Positions 31,690 to 40,269 of a stretch of 64,000 nt of DNA are shown piece by piece (the first letter of the stretch is position 1; each line of letters begins with the position of its first letter). A program made the translations under genes and the position numbers. The notes beneath the pieces were generated by a model. The model worked only from the letters and a program-made list of their open reading frames with translations, was not told the DNA's origin and did no database searches. The stretch covers positions 248,001-312,000 of the forward strand of contig NZ_JAMZMJ010000003.1 of assembly GCF_024714495.1 (NCBI RefSeq). The letters run 5' to 3'. Source of the stretch: Marinoscillum pacificum (GTDB lineage Bacteria > Bacteroidota > Bacteroidia > Cytophagales > Cyclobacteriaceae).

Positions 31690-32368
31690 ATGTATAATCG
31701 TAGATGATGAGCCTAATGCGGTTGCTCTACTGGAAAAGTACATAGCTCGTTTCGATGAATTGGCGCTGGTAGGGAGCTGTTATGATGGTGTGGAGGCGCT
31801 TAGTTTGTTGCGTAATCATACAATAGATGTGGTCTTTTTGGATATCAATATGCCAGAAATCAATGGTATGGAATTGGTGAAGATGCTCTCTCCTAAGCAG
31901 CGTGTGGTGTTTACTACAGCCTATTCGGAATACGCCGTGGAGAGCTATGAATACAAGGCGCTGGACTACTTACTTAAACCAATTACGTTTGTGCGGTTCA
32001 CAGCAGCGGTTCAGAAAATATTGGAAACTGCTCAAGAATCTATTTCGCCGAAGAGCAAGCCGAATTGGTTGTTGATTAAATCCGGAACAGAATTATTGCG
32101 ACTCAACCCTAAAGACATTCGGTGGATAAAAGGCGAGCGTGAATATGTGAGTATACATGTTGATGGTAAAAAGCACCTGATGTACAAGAGAATGAAAGAG
32201 TTGGTTTCGGAGTTGCCAAATACGTTTGTCAGAGTACATCATTCTTATATTATCAACATTGAGAAAATAGAGAAAATCATTGATCACAAGGTGTTTATAG
32301 AAGGGGAAGCTATCCCAATCAGCCAGACCTATCGTTCTGAATTCATGAAAATGATCAATAAAGACTAA
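31682..32368 (+). CDS. LytTR family response regulator
   Basis: The 228 residues comprise a receiver domain (1-~120, with acidic pocket 'IIVDDEPNA', phospho-acceptor Asp in 'DVVFLDINMPEING' and Lys in 'YLLKPITF') and a LytTR DNA-binding domain (~128-228, with 'LLRLNPKDIRWIKGEREYVSIHV' in part, and 'FVRVHHSYIINIEKIEKI'). LytTR domains bind pairs of short direct repeats about 21 bp apart; such repeats lie upstream of this operon. The start overlaps the kinase stop by 8 bp, so the proteins are translationally coupled. Confidence 0.94.
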   Translation: MIKCIIVDDEPNAVALLEKYIARFDELALVGSCYDGVEALSLLRNHTIDVVFLDINMPEINGMELVKMLSPKQRVVFTTAYSEYAVESYEYKALDYLLKPITFVRFTAAVQKILETAQESISPKSKPNWLLIKSGTELLRLNPKDIRWIKGEREYVSIHVDGKKHLMYKRMKELVSELPNTFVRVHHSYIINIEKIEKIIDHKVFIEGEAIPISQTYRSEFMKMINKD

Positions 32369-32528
32369 CCATTCAGCTCCTATTTGAATGATGAAATAGG
32401 TTGGTGTTCATGAGCTATTGCAAACCTATTTATTTTTTGTTGCTGAGAAGATCATGTAAATATGGTGTTGATGTTTGGAGCGCTGGTTATTTTAGCAACA
32501 TTCCCATATGTTAACTAATATATAAAGT

Positions 32529-34349
32529 ATGCGTTTTGCCATCTTCAGCATTGCCTGTTCCCTTTTGCTATCTAACTTATTGTGTGCTCAATCATCCAAG
32601 CCGCTCAAGGCTGACGACTATTTGAATACACTTAATAATTCTCGAGATGCTCTTTTTGATCAAATTATTGAGGATTATGAAGGTTATTTAGCTAAAAATC
32701 CATCAGATGTAGAGATTCGAATTGAACACTGCGAGTTTATCAGGCAAGCTTTTTACGATAGCTATGATGATTACAATCCACTGGAGGAAGAATACGAAGA
32801 GAGCGTGAGACTATTGCTTGCTGATTTTCCCACCAATCATCAAGTGTTACTGTATCAATTAGATAATTGTTGGGGAGATTCAGCTATTAGAGTAGGTACT
32901 AAGATATTAGATATGAATCTTGAGAACCCGGGAGAATGGGCTGATCATGACCTGGCAATCGTTCATAAACGCCTGGCGAATACATACGATTATCAAGGTA
33001 CTCCGGAGCAAGTACTTGAACACGCTATGAAGGCCCAGCGATTAAATGATACTCTTGACTTAACCTATCTGGAGGCTCAGCAATATGAAGAAAAGAACCT
33101 TTATTCAAAAGCGGTGGAAATTCTTTTGAGTAATGTGGACTCCACAGGAGATGCACAAAACAATTACAGAAAAGCAAGGATGTTGCTGGAGCTTGGTCAG
33201 GATAGAGAAGCCTTGCAACTTTTCGAACTGGTGAAAAATGATACATCGGTATACATGGACAATGGAGAGTTGGCTCAGGCACTTATTGTTAATGAAAAAT
33301 TTACCGAGGCACGGGAGTATTTGTTGCGAGATCTTGAATCTTCATATAACAAGTCGGTAGTGCTTCATGATTTGATTGCATTCGACTTCAAGCATAGTCC
33401 AAATGACACATTGGTTTCAACTTATGAACGGCTCATGGATGAAAGTTTTCACAATGACACCTTTGGAATGTATCGGTTTTTATTGCTGTTCAAAGCACCG
33501 TTTCAAGGTTGGCGTTGGAATGATTTGTTGAAACTACTCTATTTCCTTGTATTAATAGTTGTTGTGTGCTCTTTGCCTTATCTCTATGTATTGCCCATAG
33601 ACTTTCTTTCCAGAAGGTTTGGCATTAATCATGATAACACAGCTTTGTCATCAGCACCATGGACCCTTACTGATTTTTGGATTATATCCGCCTTGTTTAT
33701 TCTTATTGACGTGTTCACCTGGATGCTGTTTAGTTATCCGAACCTACTGGCCAGCTTTTTCAGTGACATGTATATAGCAGAAGACAATAAGATTAGTATT
33801 GATCAGGCCAATGAAGCCATTGTGTTCTTCTTGATGATGTTCATCATGGTTGTTGGGTATTTGAAAAAAACAGATTATCAATTTCTACTTTCAAAGCATT
33901 GGAAGGTAGGAAAAAGCATTGGTTTAGGGGTTTTATGTGCGTTCTTACTGCGGACCATTTATTTCGCACTATCACGTAAAGGAATTTTGCCAGGTATAGA
34001 AATGACGATGTTGAGTAGCGTGATGGATTATTTGAAGTCTATCAATCAATACTATCATCCCGCACTGGCTTTTTTGTTTGCGGTGATTCTGGTGCCTTTC
34101 TATGAAGAATACATTTTTAGAGGCATTTTCTTAAATAGTATGGATCGTCGAATCAAGTTTATTGCGGCTAATGTGATTCAGTCTGTTTTGTTTGCTTTAG
34201 TTCATGAGAATTGGTCGCTTTTCCTTTTTTACTTCTTTACCGGTTTAATTACTGGATACCTGGTGAAAAAATCAAACAGCCTTCTACCGGCTTTGAGTAT
34301 GCACGCCACCAACAATTTGTTGGCCTTCATTGCCATAATGAGGATGTGA
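32529..34349 (+). CDS. TPR-containing CPBP family intramembrane protease
   Basis: The 606-residue protein has a signal peptide (~1-20), an exported TPR-like helical region (~25-310) and a membrane bundle of about eight helices. The CPBP (Rce1/Abi) motifs are all present: EExxxR as 'EEYIFRG' near residue 527, FxxxH as 'FALVHEN' near 558, and 'HATNN' near 591. CPBP proteins are glutamate/histidine intramembrane proteases or, in some cases, maturation factors. Fusion to an exported TPR region is uncommon and suggests that it selects protein substrates in the periplasm. It follows the LytTR gene by 160 bp with no terminator. Confidence 0.88.
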   Translation: MRFAIFSIACSLLLSNLLCAQSSKPLKADDYLNTLNNSRDALFDQIIEDYEGYLAKNPSDVEIRIEHCEFIRQAFYDSYDDYNPLEEEYEESVRLLLADFPTNHQVLLYQLDNCWGDSAIRVGTKILDMNLENPGEWADHDLAIVHKRLANTYDYQGTPEQVLEHAMKAQRLNDTLDLTYLEAQQYEEKNLYSKAVEILLSNVDSTGDAQNNYRKARMLLELGQDREALQLFELVKNDTSVYMDNGELAQALIVNEKFTEAREYLLRDLESSYNKSVVLHDLIAFDFKHSPNDTLVSTYERLMDESFHNDTFGMYRFLLLFKAPFQGWRWNDLLKLLYFLVLIVVVCSLPYLYVLPIDFLSRRFGINHDNTALSSAPWTLTDFWIISALFILIDVFTWMLFSYPNLLASFFSDMYIAEDNKISIDQANEAIVFFLMMFIMVVGYLKKTDYQFLLSKHWKVGKSIGLGVLCAFLLRTIYFALSRKGILPGIEMTMLSSVMDYLKSINQYYHPALAFLFAVILVPFYEEYIFRGIFLNSMDRRIKFIAANVIQSVLFALVHENWSLFLFYFFTGLITGYLVKKSNSLLPALSMHATNNLLAFIAIMRM

Positions 34350-34438
34350 TTATGAATGTCGAAGGATTAAATTTCAGGGGAGTTTCCACCTTTGATGGAG
34401 TTGTATCCAACAAATCATGTCTCCTCACTTCTCCCCAC

Positions 34439-34463
34439 GAGTCCGCGTTTGCAACGCGGACTC
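34439..34463. repeat. REP-like hairpin (GAGTCCGCGTT type)
   Basis: A perfect 11-bp stem GAGTCCGCGTT/AACGCGGACTC surrounds a TGC loop. Its core CCGCGTT...AACGCGG is the same as in the tandem units beside the RAYT gene at 402-505. Confidence 0.85.
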
Positions 34464-34549
34464 TTAGATCATCAAGTTTGAATCTTGAATATTTAACCCA
34501 TAATAGCTCCATTCTGTTTTCAGGGTAATTTAATGTCACTTTAAGTATC

Positions 34550-34601
34550 GGTGTGCATTACAAATGCTGAGGTTTAACCATCCTTGTTGCAAACGAGGAT
34601 G
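34550..34601. repeat. REP-like unit with hairpin
   Basis: A shared lead 'GCATTACAAATGCTGAGG' (starting near 34555) is followed by the stem CATCCTTGTT/AACGAGGATG (34579-34588 and 34592-34601, one mismatch) with a GCA loop. The same lead plus hairpin recurs at 36213-36272. The rest of the 360-bp gap around it (34350-34709) contains no gene I can support. Confidence 0.8.
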
Positions 34602-34709
34602 AGCATAACTTCTGTACAATTCACTAATTGCAAGCTGTCAATCAAATACTTAAAGTGTTACTTTTTAGCCCTTTCTGCATAATATATATGTATAGATATT
34701 AAGTAAGTC

Positions 34710-35645
34710 ATGAAAAATCCGTTTTTAACTGTTAATACTCTAGCTTTTCTAGCTGCAGTATTATTTTCCTGCTCAGAGGCAGACGAAATTTTGGTAGATG
34801 AAGAAGTTGATACCAGTAACCTTATTGCCATCACAAGTGATTACTACCAGGATGACTACCTATACTTCTCAGAAACAACGAACTTCTTAGATAGGAAACC
34901 GGTCACTATTACATATAGTGATAAAAGTTATGACAGTATGTTTTACGCAGGAGAAATGGTTACTAAAATTTTAGAGTTTGATTCAAATAAAAATCTGGAA
35001 TGGACAACATTATATGATTATGACCATCTTGATAGAATATCTCTAAAAAAAGTAATGCCTGGTCCAAACAATCCCATTACTGATGTAAGTCGACAAAAAA
35101 GTATTTCTTATGATGAGAGTGTTATTAGATCCGAAATCTCTTGGAGTGATGGTGGGTCACATAAAAATACCATTGTTCTAAACGATGAAAGCTTTATGGT
35201 TGAAGACAGAATGGAGAAGACTGACAATTCACTTATTAATCGAAACATTTTTGAATATGTAAATGGCAATCTTCTTAAGCATGTTATAAAAGATCATAAT
35301 GGCGAAGCTATTTACGAACAGACATTTGAATATTTAAATAAGAAAGCATCAAAGCCATATCAGTATAATGCATTTTTATTTGGTAAAGAGTGGCAGAATA
35401 ATAGTTCGCTTAATAGGCAATTTGGCTTAGGTCAATTTAAATCTTACGAAATAAGTGAAAATTATATATCCCGGTATAATTCTTACTCTTCTGGAACTGG
35501 GATTTCTATTTCAAGGACCTTTGCCTACGAATTTGATTCAGATGAAAGAATAACAAAGCAGACTGAAAATATCAGCTGGTCTAGTGGTGAAAAGTATACG
35601 ATTATCACATCTTACTTCTATGAAAACTCTAAAGGATTGAAATAA
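34710..35645 (+). CDS. Hypothetical lipoprotein, 311 aa
   Basis: The signal peptide ends at a lipobox LFSC (C21), followed by a short acidic stretch (SEADEILVDEEVD) that resembles the Bacteroidota surface-export signal. The mature protein has repeated strand pairs around 'Y.YD.L.R' ('LYDYDHLDRISLKK', 'FEYVNGNLLKHVI', 'FAYEFDSDERITKQ'), like the RHS/YD-repeat-type lipoproteins of this phylum (DUF4595-like). A surface-exposed, non-enzymatic protein is likely. The gene is AT-rich and lies between two REP clusters, so its neighbourhood is prone to rearrangement. Confidence 0.65.
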   Translation: MKNPFLTVNTLAFLAAVLFSCSEADEILVDEEVDTSNLIAITSDYYQDDYLYFSETTNFLDRKPVTITYSDKSYDSMFYAGEMVTKILEFDSNKNLEWTTLYDYDHLDRISLKKVMPGPNNPITDVSRQKSISYDESVIRSEISWSDGGSHKNTIVLNDESFMVEDRMEKTDNSLINRNIFEYVNGNLLKHVIKDHNGEAIYEQTFEYLNKKASKPYQYNAFLFGKEWQNNSSLNRQFGLGQFKSYEISENYISRYNSYSSGTGISISRTFAYEFDSDERITKQTENISWSSGEKYTIITSYFYENSKGLK

Positions 35646-35652
35646 CCTCCAC

Positions 35653-35679
35653 TTGTCTGCATTTACAAAGCGGATATAT
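35653..35679. repeat. Degenerate REP-like hairpin
   Basis: GTCTGCATTTACAAAGCGGAT resembles in part the GTCCGCGTT-TGC-AACGCGGAC hairpins (shared GTCTGC and GCGGA arms) but has lost several pairs. It starts just after the lipoprotein stop. Confidence 0.45.
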
Positions 35680-35783
35680 AAATTATCAGGTTTGTAGTTA
35701 GTCTACCTACATCATAGGAATTGTAAGCCGCATGCTCATTTCCTGTTTTAAGCGTTATCTTTGAGGTAAATTCTCACCTCAGG

Positions 35784-36173
35784 ATGGATCGAATGACCTG
35801 TATTGCCATAGATGATGATTCGTTGTTCTTGCGTACGATCAAGTTGTACCTGGATCAGATGGATTGGGTTGTGCTAAAGGAAACGTTTACCAATCCCGTT
35901 CGTGCTGCAAAGGGCATTCTACAGTTACAGCCACAATTGATTTTGGTAGATTATGAGATGCCCTTAGTGGATGGGGATTATCTGATTGACTGGATCAAAC
36001 CCAAGCTCGATCTAATGAAAAGGAAACCGTTTATCGTATTACTTTCCGCAGTGGATGAACCTCCAAAAACACTTCTCAATAATGTGGATGGCTTCATCAA
36101 TAAGTCCATGGTTCGAGATATTGAAAGTCTGGAGGTGGTGTTGAAAGAGTTGGTACACCAGAAAATCGCCTGA
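35784..36173 (+). CDS. Stand-alone response-regulator receiver protein
   Basis: This 129-residue protein is a complete receiver domain and nothing more: acidic pocket 'CIAIDDDSLFLRT', phospho-acceptor D56 in 'LILVDYEMPLVDG', Ser/Thr in 'IVLLSAVDE' and the conserved Lys in 'GFINKSMV'. With no output domain it must act by protein contact, as CheY or phosphorelay intermediates do. The unpaired histidine kinase at 28268 is a possible donor, but the two are 6 kb apart. REP hairpins flank the gene on both sides. A second ATG three codons in is an alternative start. Confidence 0.9.
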   Translation: MDRMTCIAIDDDSLFLRTIKLYLDQMDWVVLKETFTNPVRAAKGILQLQPQLILVDYEMPLVDGDYLIDWIKPKLDLMKRKPFIVLLSAVDEPPKTLLNNVDGFINKSMVRDIESLEVVLKELVHQKIA

Positions 36174-36187
36174 ATCTTATCCTTCAT

Positions 36188-36272
36188 TAGTCTGCGTTTG
36201 CAACGTAGTATTGGTGCGCATTACAAATGCTGAGGCTGAGGTTTAACCCTCCTCGATGCCAACGAGGATGAG
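36188..36272. repeat. Pair of REP-like hairpins
   Basis: The first stem CTGCGTT/AACGTAG (36192-36198 and 36202-36208) has a TGC loop. A spacer shared with the 34550 copy (GCATTACAAATGCTGAGG) leads to the second stem TCCTCG/CGAGGA (36250-36255 and 36263-36268). This is a two-hairpin, BIME-like arrangement. Confidence 0.75.
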
Positions 36273-36405
36273 AGTGTATTCTCACTTGACCAATCACTTT
36301 TCTACACTCACCAAAACAAAAGTCCACCCCTTTTAAATTTTCCCTCATCAAGGATTCCTGAAGAATTCAGATAGTTTGCTTCCATCAATAAACGATTATT
36401 CAAAA

Positions 36406-37587
36406 ATGGAAGAAGTCTATATATTATCAGCTGTCAGAACACCCATTGGCAGCTTTGGTGGAGCGCTTGCAGGACTAAATGCAGTGGATTTAGGAGCCAT
36501 TGCCATTAAAGGCGCATTGCAAAAGTCAGGACTGGAAGCATCAGAGGTAGAAGAAGTGCTGATGGGTAACGTAATATCTGCAGGTCTGGGACAAGCGCCT
36601 GCTCGTCAGGCAGCAATCAAAGCAGGAATTGGAGATAATGTGCCTTGTACTACGGTCAACAAGGTTTGTTCCTCAGGCATGAAGACCATTATGTTGGCCG
36701 CACAGAGCATTGCACTTGGTCAGGCTGATGTGATTGTTGCTGGAGGAATGGAGAGCATGTCAAACGTGCCATACTACATTCCTAAAGCACGCTTTGGTTA
36801 CAAATATGGTCATGGTCAGTTGATTGATGGCTTGCAACATGATGGCCTATGGGAAGTTTACAATCAGTTCGCTATGGGTAATTGTGCAGATCATACGGCT
36901 AAGGAAATGGATATTTCTCGTGAAGCTCAGGATGAATACGCAATCAATTCGTACAAGCGAGTGACTTCTTCTTCAGAGGCAGGGAAATTCAAATCAGAGA
37001 TAGTTCCCGTGGAGATTCCACAGCGAAAAGGTGATCCAGTTGTAATGGATACGGATGAGGAGTTCACCAATGTTCGATTTGATAAAATCCCGGGTTTGCG
37101 TCCAGTTTTTAGTAAAGAAGGAACAGTAACGGCCGCCAATGCTTCTACAATCAATGATGGGGCTTCTGCGGTGGTTTTGATCAGCAAGAAGAAAGCTGAG
37201 GCATATGGATTGAAGCCACAGATGAAGATATTGGGTTATGCGGATGCTGCCAGAGATCCATTGTGGTTTACCACGGCACCATCTTTAGCGATTCCGAAGG
37301 CTATGAAAATGGCAGGAATTGATGCCTCTCATGTGGATTATTATGAAATCAATGAAGCATTTTCTGCTGTAGCGCTAGCGAATATGAAGATTTTGGATCT
37401 AGACCCAGCAAAAGTCAATGTCTACGGTGGAGCTGTGGCAATGGGGCATCCACTTGGTTGCTCTGGTGCTAGAATCGTCACCACGTTAAACTCAGTATTA
37501 AGTCAAGAAAATGCGCACATTGGAGTAGCTGGAATCTGTAATGGCGGAGGCGGTGCGTCTGCTATGGTCGTTGAGCGTGTGCTTTAA
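36406..37587 (+). CDS. Acetyl-CoA C-acetyltransferase (thiolase)
   Basis: I choose the ATG at 36406 (MEEVYILSAVRTPIG..., 393 aa), the normal thiolase start; a TTG at 36376 would add ten atypical residues. Catalytic residues are C88 (NKVCSSGMK), H348 (GHPLGCSG) and C378 (GICNGGGGA). The protein is full length for the biosynthetic/degradative thiolase II family, which interconverts two acetyl-CoA with acetoacetyl-CoA. Its position one gene away from a PHB-depolymerase-like esterase and an acetoacetyl-CoA-reductase-like SDR suggests a place in hydroxybutyrate metabolism. A strong terminator separates it from the minus-strand esterase. Confidence 0.94.
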   Translation: MEEVYILSAVRTPIGSFGGALAGLNAVDLGAIAIKGALQKSGLEASEVEEVLMGNVISAGLGQAPARQAAIKAGIGDNVPCTTVNKVCSSGMKTIMLAAQSIALGQADVIVAGGMESMSNVPYYIPKARFGYKYGHGQLIDGLQHDGLWEVYNQFAMGNCADHTAKEMDISREAQDEYAINSYKRVTSSSEAGKFKSEIVPVEIPQRKGDPVVMDTDEEFTNVRFDKIPGLRPVFSKEGTVTAANASTINDGASAVVLISKKKAEAYGLKPQMKILGYADAARDPLWFTTAPSLAIPKAMKMAGIDASHVDYYEINEAFSAVALANMKILDLDPAKVNVYGGAVAMGHPLGCSGARIVTTLNSVLSQENAHIGVAGICNGGGGASAMVVERVL

Positions 37588-37646
37588 TTCTGAACTAAAA
37601 AATATTCAAGTTACCGAATGCTTATGGGGTTTTAGTTAGTTGTGAT

Positions 37647-37680
37647 AACACCCTGACATATGTCGTCAGGGTGTTTTTTT
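37647..37680 (+). terminator. Rho-independent terminator after the thiolase gene
   Basis: ACACCCTGAC (37648-37657) pairs with GTCAGGGTGT (37665-37674), followed by seven Ts. Confidence 0.93.
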
Positions 37681-37712
37681 GATTTAAAGGACGGGCCTTA
37701 TTCATTTTAGAT

Positions 37713-37830
37713 TTATAATTTCTAAAAATCAGTAAAGAAATAAAAGCTGTTTGAGACCTAGGAAATCATCAAAAGTTGTGGTCCGAATGAGTTGGTCGAG
37801 TTCTTTTATTTCCTGATTTTGGAATTATAA
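37713..37830. repeat. Large imperfect inverted repeat between convergent genes
   Basis: The arm TTATAATT..C.AAAAATCAG..GAAATAAAAG (37713-37746) is matched in reverse by CTTTTATTTCCTGATTTTGG followed by AATTATAA (37803-37830), with small bulges. The ~56-bp interior has no ORF. The rest of the 342-bp gap (37588-37929) holds only the thiolase terminator. It could be a degenerate MITE, a long bidirectional terminator or a structured RNA. Confidence 0.6.
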
Positions 37831-37929
37831 AGCGTTAATAAATGAATACAGCCCTAGATTTTTGCCTACTTTTCATCGATGGAAAAGTAGGGGAGATATT
37901 AAGGCTTGTAACTTTGATTGTCGGTAGCT

Positions 37930-39873
37930 CTATTTTATAGTTAGCTTAGTCTTAATGCACTGATTATCATATTTTATAATTGTTTGATAAACCCCACTTT
38001 GCAATTGTTTGACGTCAATCATCCCATTATCAATCTGTTGCTCAAGTACTTTTTTGCCATTCAAGTCATAAATGCTGATTTTGCCATCAGTTATTCCTTG
38101 AATGTGAATGCTCTCCGAAGTTGGGTTGGGGTAGATTGCAAACTTCACTTCATCAGTAACTTGATTTTGGATGGATGTTCTCGATCCTGAACTGGTTGTA
38201 CTGATGGATGCCGTAAACGGAATGTCAAACACCGAGTAATTGATGTTGTCATACCAAAGACTTCCTCCACTGTACACATTCGAATAGCTATACCTAAGCG
38301 AAGCATCAGTAAGTTGGAACGTGTAAACCTGATTGTCATCAATGGTTACAGGGGTGGTTAAGGTGATTTCTTGCCATCCAGAACCAACAGAAATACCCGT
38401 CTGTGAATAAATAGGGGTACCAGACACAGTATTGCCGGCATAGATATTTAAAGTTGAATTAGAAATAGCATAGACTAGCTTGACTTCCACTGAAACCAAT
38501 TCACCATCGGCAATGGAGGTGAAGCTTTGTCCCATATTATGAATTGATGTATAGGTCAAAATGCCATTTCCAGATGGTTGTTCGATAGTAACAATAGTTG
38601 GAGTTTCGCCACCTCCACCTGAGGATTGAGTAGTTGCATTGACTGTTGAGCTGGTTGCATTATTAGATCCATCGGTTGCTAAAACCTTATAATAGTATGT
38701 GGTTGATGCACTTAATCCTCCATCACTGTAGCTGGTACTATTTGCTGCAATAGTCGCTATGGTATTGAAAGATCCCGTGGATGAGTTTGATCGCTGAATG
38801 ATATAATTAGTTTCATTGGTGGAATTGTCTGTCCAACTTAAGTTGATTTGTGAAGTTGAAACGGAAGTGGCGGTGAGATTGGTTGGAGCAGCCAAAGTGC
38901 CACTACCTCCACCTCCTGAAGATCCATCTGTTATGCCGAAAAACTCGGCTGCCCAATACGAAGAGAAGAAGTTTACGTCTGTCGCATAAGATCCGGTGTT
39001 TCCTCCCTGGGTCTCACCAGTTCCAGGATCTATGGCAATTGCATGACCCATTCCATTAAAGCTATATGTAGCTACGATGGTCTCTCCTGATCCATTATGA
39101 TATTCTTTTTTGCTTACAGATGAGTTGCCTTGAAAGGCATTATCTGTAACATCAGCCGATTGGTCTACTCCATGGACATTGGTCCACTGTTCCATGATTT
39201 CGTTTTGATTCATGTAATAAACGGTGTAGTCCGAAGTGCCATGAAACACACCTACTTTTGGCCAGGAGCCTGAATGAGAAGAGGCATTTCTAACAAGATT
39301 ACCAAATTGAGTCGGGGTTTTGTTAATGTTTCCAAACATGGCCATAAATGCATCATTGCTGCTCGTAGCTACTTTATATGGAAGTCCTGACATCACAGCT
39401 CCTCCGGTAAACACATCTGGATATGCTGCTAGCATGACGGTAGTCATTCCTCCACCAGCAGAAAAACCAGTCACAAACACCTGACTGTTGTCAATGGAGT
39501 AGTTGTTTTTCATGTAGTCCGTCATGTTTTTTAGGGATGCTGCTTCACCATATCCACGGTTAATGTCTCCGGTTTCAAACCAGTTGAAGCACTGAGAAGA
39601 GTTATTGGCGCTTTTTTGTTCGGCATAGATGACATAGAAACCATATTCGTCCGCCAGACTGTTCCAATCGCTTTCTGAAGCATAAGAGCTTGCGGATTGT
39701 GTGCAGCCATGGAGTACCAATACCAATGGAGCATTAGTAGGCATGCTGCCAGGAATGTGAACATACATGTTCAGATTGCCCGGGTTAGATCCGAAGCTGG
39801 ATATCGGAGTTAATTGTGCGTGAATGAGGAAAGTCCATAGGCTTCCCAAAGTGAGTAATGCAAATTTTTTCAT
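37930..39873 (-). CDS. Extracellular PHB depolymerase-like esterase with fibronectin III and T9SS sorting domains
   Basis: After a signal peptide (1-20) comes an esterase domain (~25-312) with the oxyanion 'VLVLHGCTQ', nucleophile S138 in GFSAGG, D215 (GTSDYT) and H277 (GMGHAI), matching the LpqC/PHB-depolymerase family, which also contains feruloyl esterases. An FN3 domain (~328-415), a beta-sandwich region (~425-565) and a T9SS type A domain ('FAIYPNPTSESIHI' to the end) follow, so it is secreted to the cell surface. The 'PHB' label rests on family and neighbours (thiolase, SDR, ligase). Xylan or ferulate ester hydrolysis is the main alternative. Confidence 0.88.
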   Translation of the reverse strand: MKKFALLTLGSLWTFLIHAQLTPISSFGSNPGNLNMYVHIPGSMPTNAPLVLVLHGCTQSASSYASESDWNSLADEYGFYVIYAEQKSANNSSQCFNWFETGDINRGYGEAASLKNMTDYMKNNYSIDNSQVFVTGFSAGGGMTTVMLAAYPDVFTGGAVMSGLPYKVATSSNDAFMAMFGNINKTPTQFGNLVRNASSHSGSWPKVGVFHGTSDYTVYYMNQNEIMEQWTNVHGVDQSADVTDNAFQGNSSVSKKEYHNGSGETIVATYSFNGMGHAIAIDPGTGETQGGNTGSYATDVNFFSSYWAAEFFGITDGSSGGGGSGTLAAPTNLTATSVSTSQINLSWTDNSTNETNYIIQRSNSSTGSFNTIATIAANSTSYSDGGLSASTTYYYKVLATDGSNNATSSTVNATTQSSGGGGETPTIVTIEQPSGNGILTYTSIHNMGQSFTSIADGELVSVEVKLVYAISNSTLNIYAGNTVSGTPIYSQTGISVGSGWQEITLTTPVTIDDNQVYTFQLTDASLRYSYSNVYSGGSLWYDNINYSVFDIPFTASISTTSSGSRTSIQNQVTDEVKFAIYPNPTSESIHIQGITDGKISIYDLNGKKVLEQQIDNGMIDVKQLQSGVYQTIIKYDNQCIKTKLTIK

Positions 39874-40269
39874 AGGAATTCATTTTTGGTTTATTCCTAA
39901 GAAATTGATCAAATATTGGGTAATTGATTGATTTTCAGCTAAATGAGGGTGTGTGACTTTGATGAGAAGATGTCTTGAAATGCCGGTTATTACAATTAGG
40001 AAGACTTTTTTTGGTGTTTTGACTTTCGGGAAGGGATGTTGAAAAAATGTTAATCGCCTGTTTTTCAATTCTGATGAATAATTCAATAGTCATTAGTGAT
40101 TAAAAGTTGTTTTATTGATCTAAATCATTGTTTATGTTCAAAATCAATTTATAAAATGGTTAAAAGTCCATAGTCTATTATTTGGGATGATTTCTTAAGC
40201 GGTTTGACAAATTTCTATTTTTAGCCTAGTCAAATTTTAAAAATCGTAATCTGAATAATAGATATTCTA
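39874..40269. other. 396-bp intergenic region with divergent promoters
   Basis: This gap separates the minus-strand esterase from the plus-strand SDR operon. Apart from an Fnr-like inverted repeat at 40115-40128 I see no gene, hairpin or repeat in it. It is AT-rich, as expected for back-to-back promoters. Confidence 0.6.
40115..40128. promoter_or_regulatory. Fnr-like inverted repeat TTGAT-N4-ATCAT
   Basis: TTGATCTAAATCAT matches the Fnr/Crp-type consensus TTGAT-N4-ATCAA in 9 of 10 positions. It is distinct from the GTAAC boxes of the sulfur island and lies 142 bp before the SDR start. It suggests oxygen-linked control, but a single match may be chance. Confidence 0.4.
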
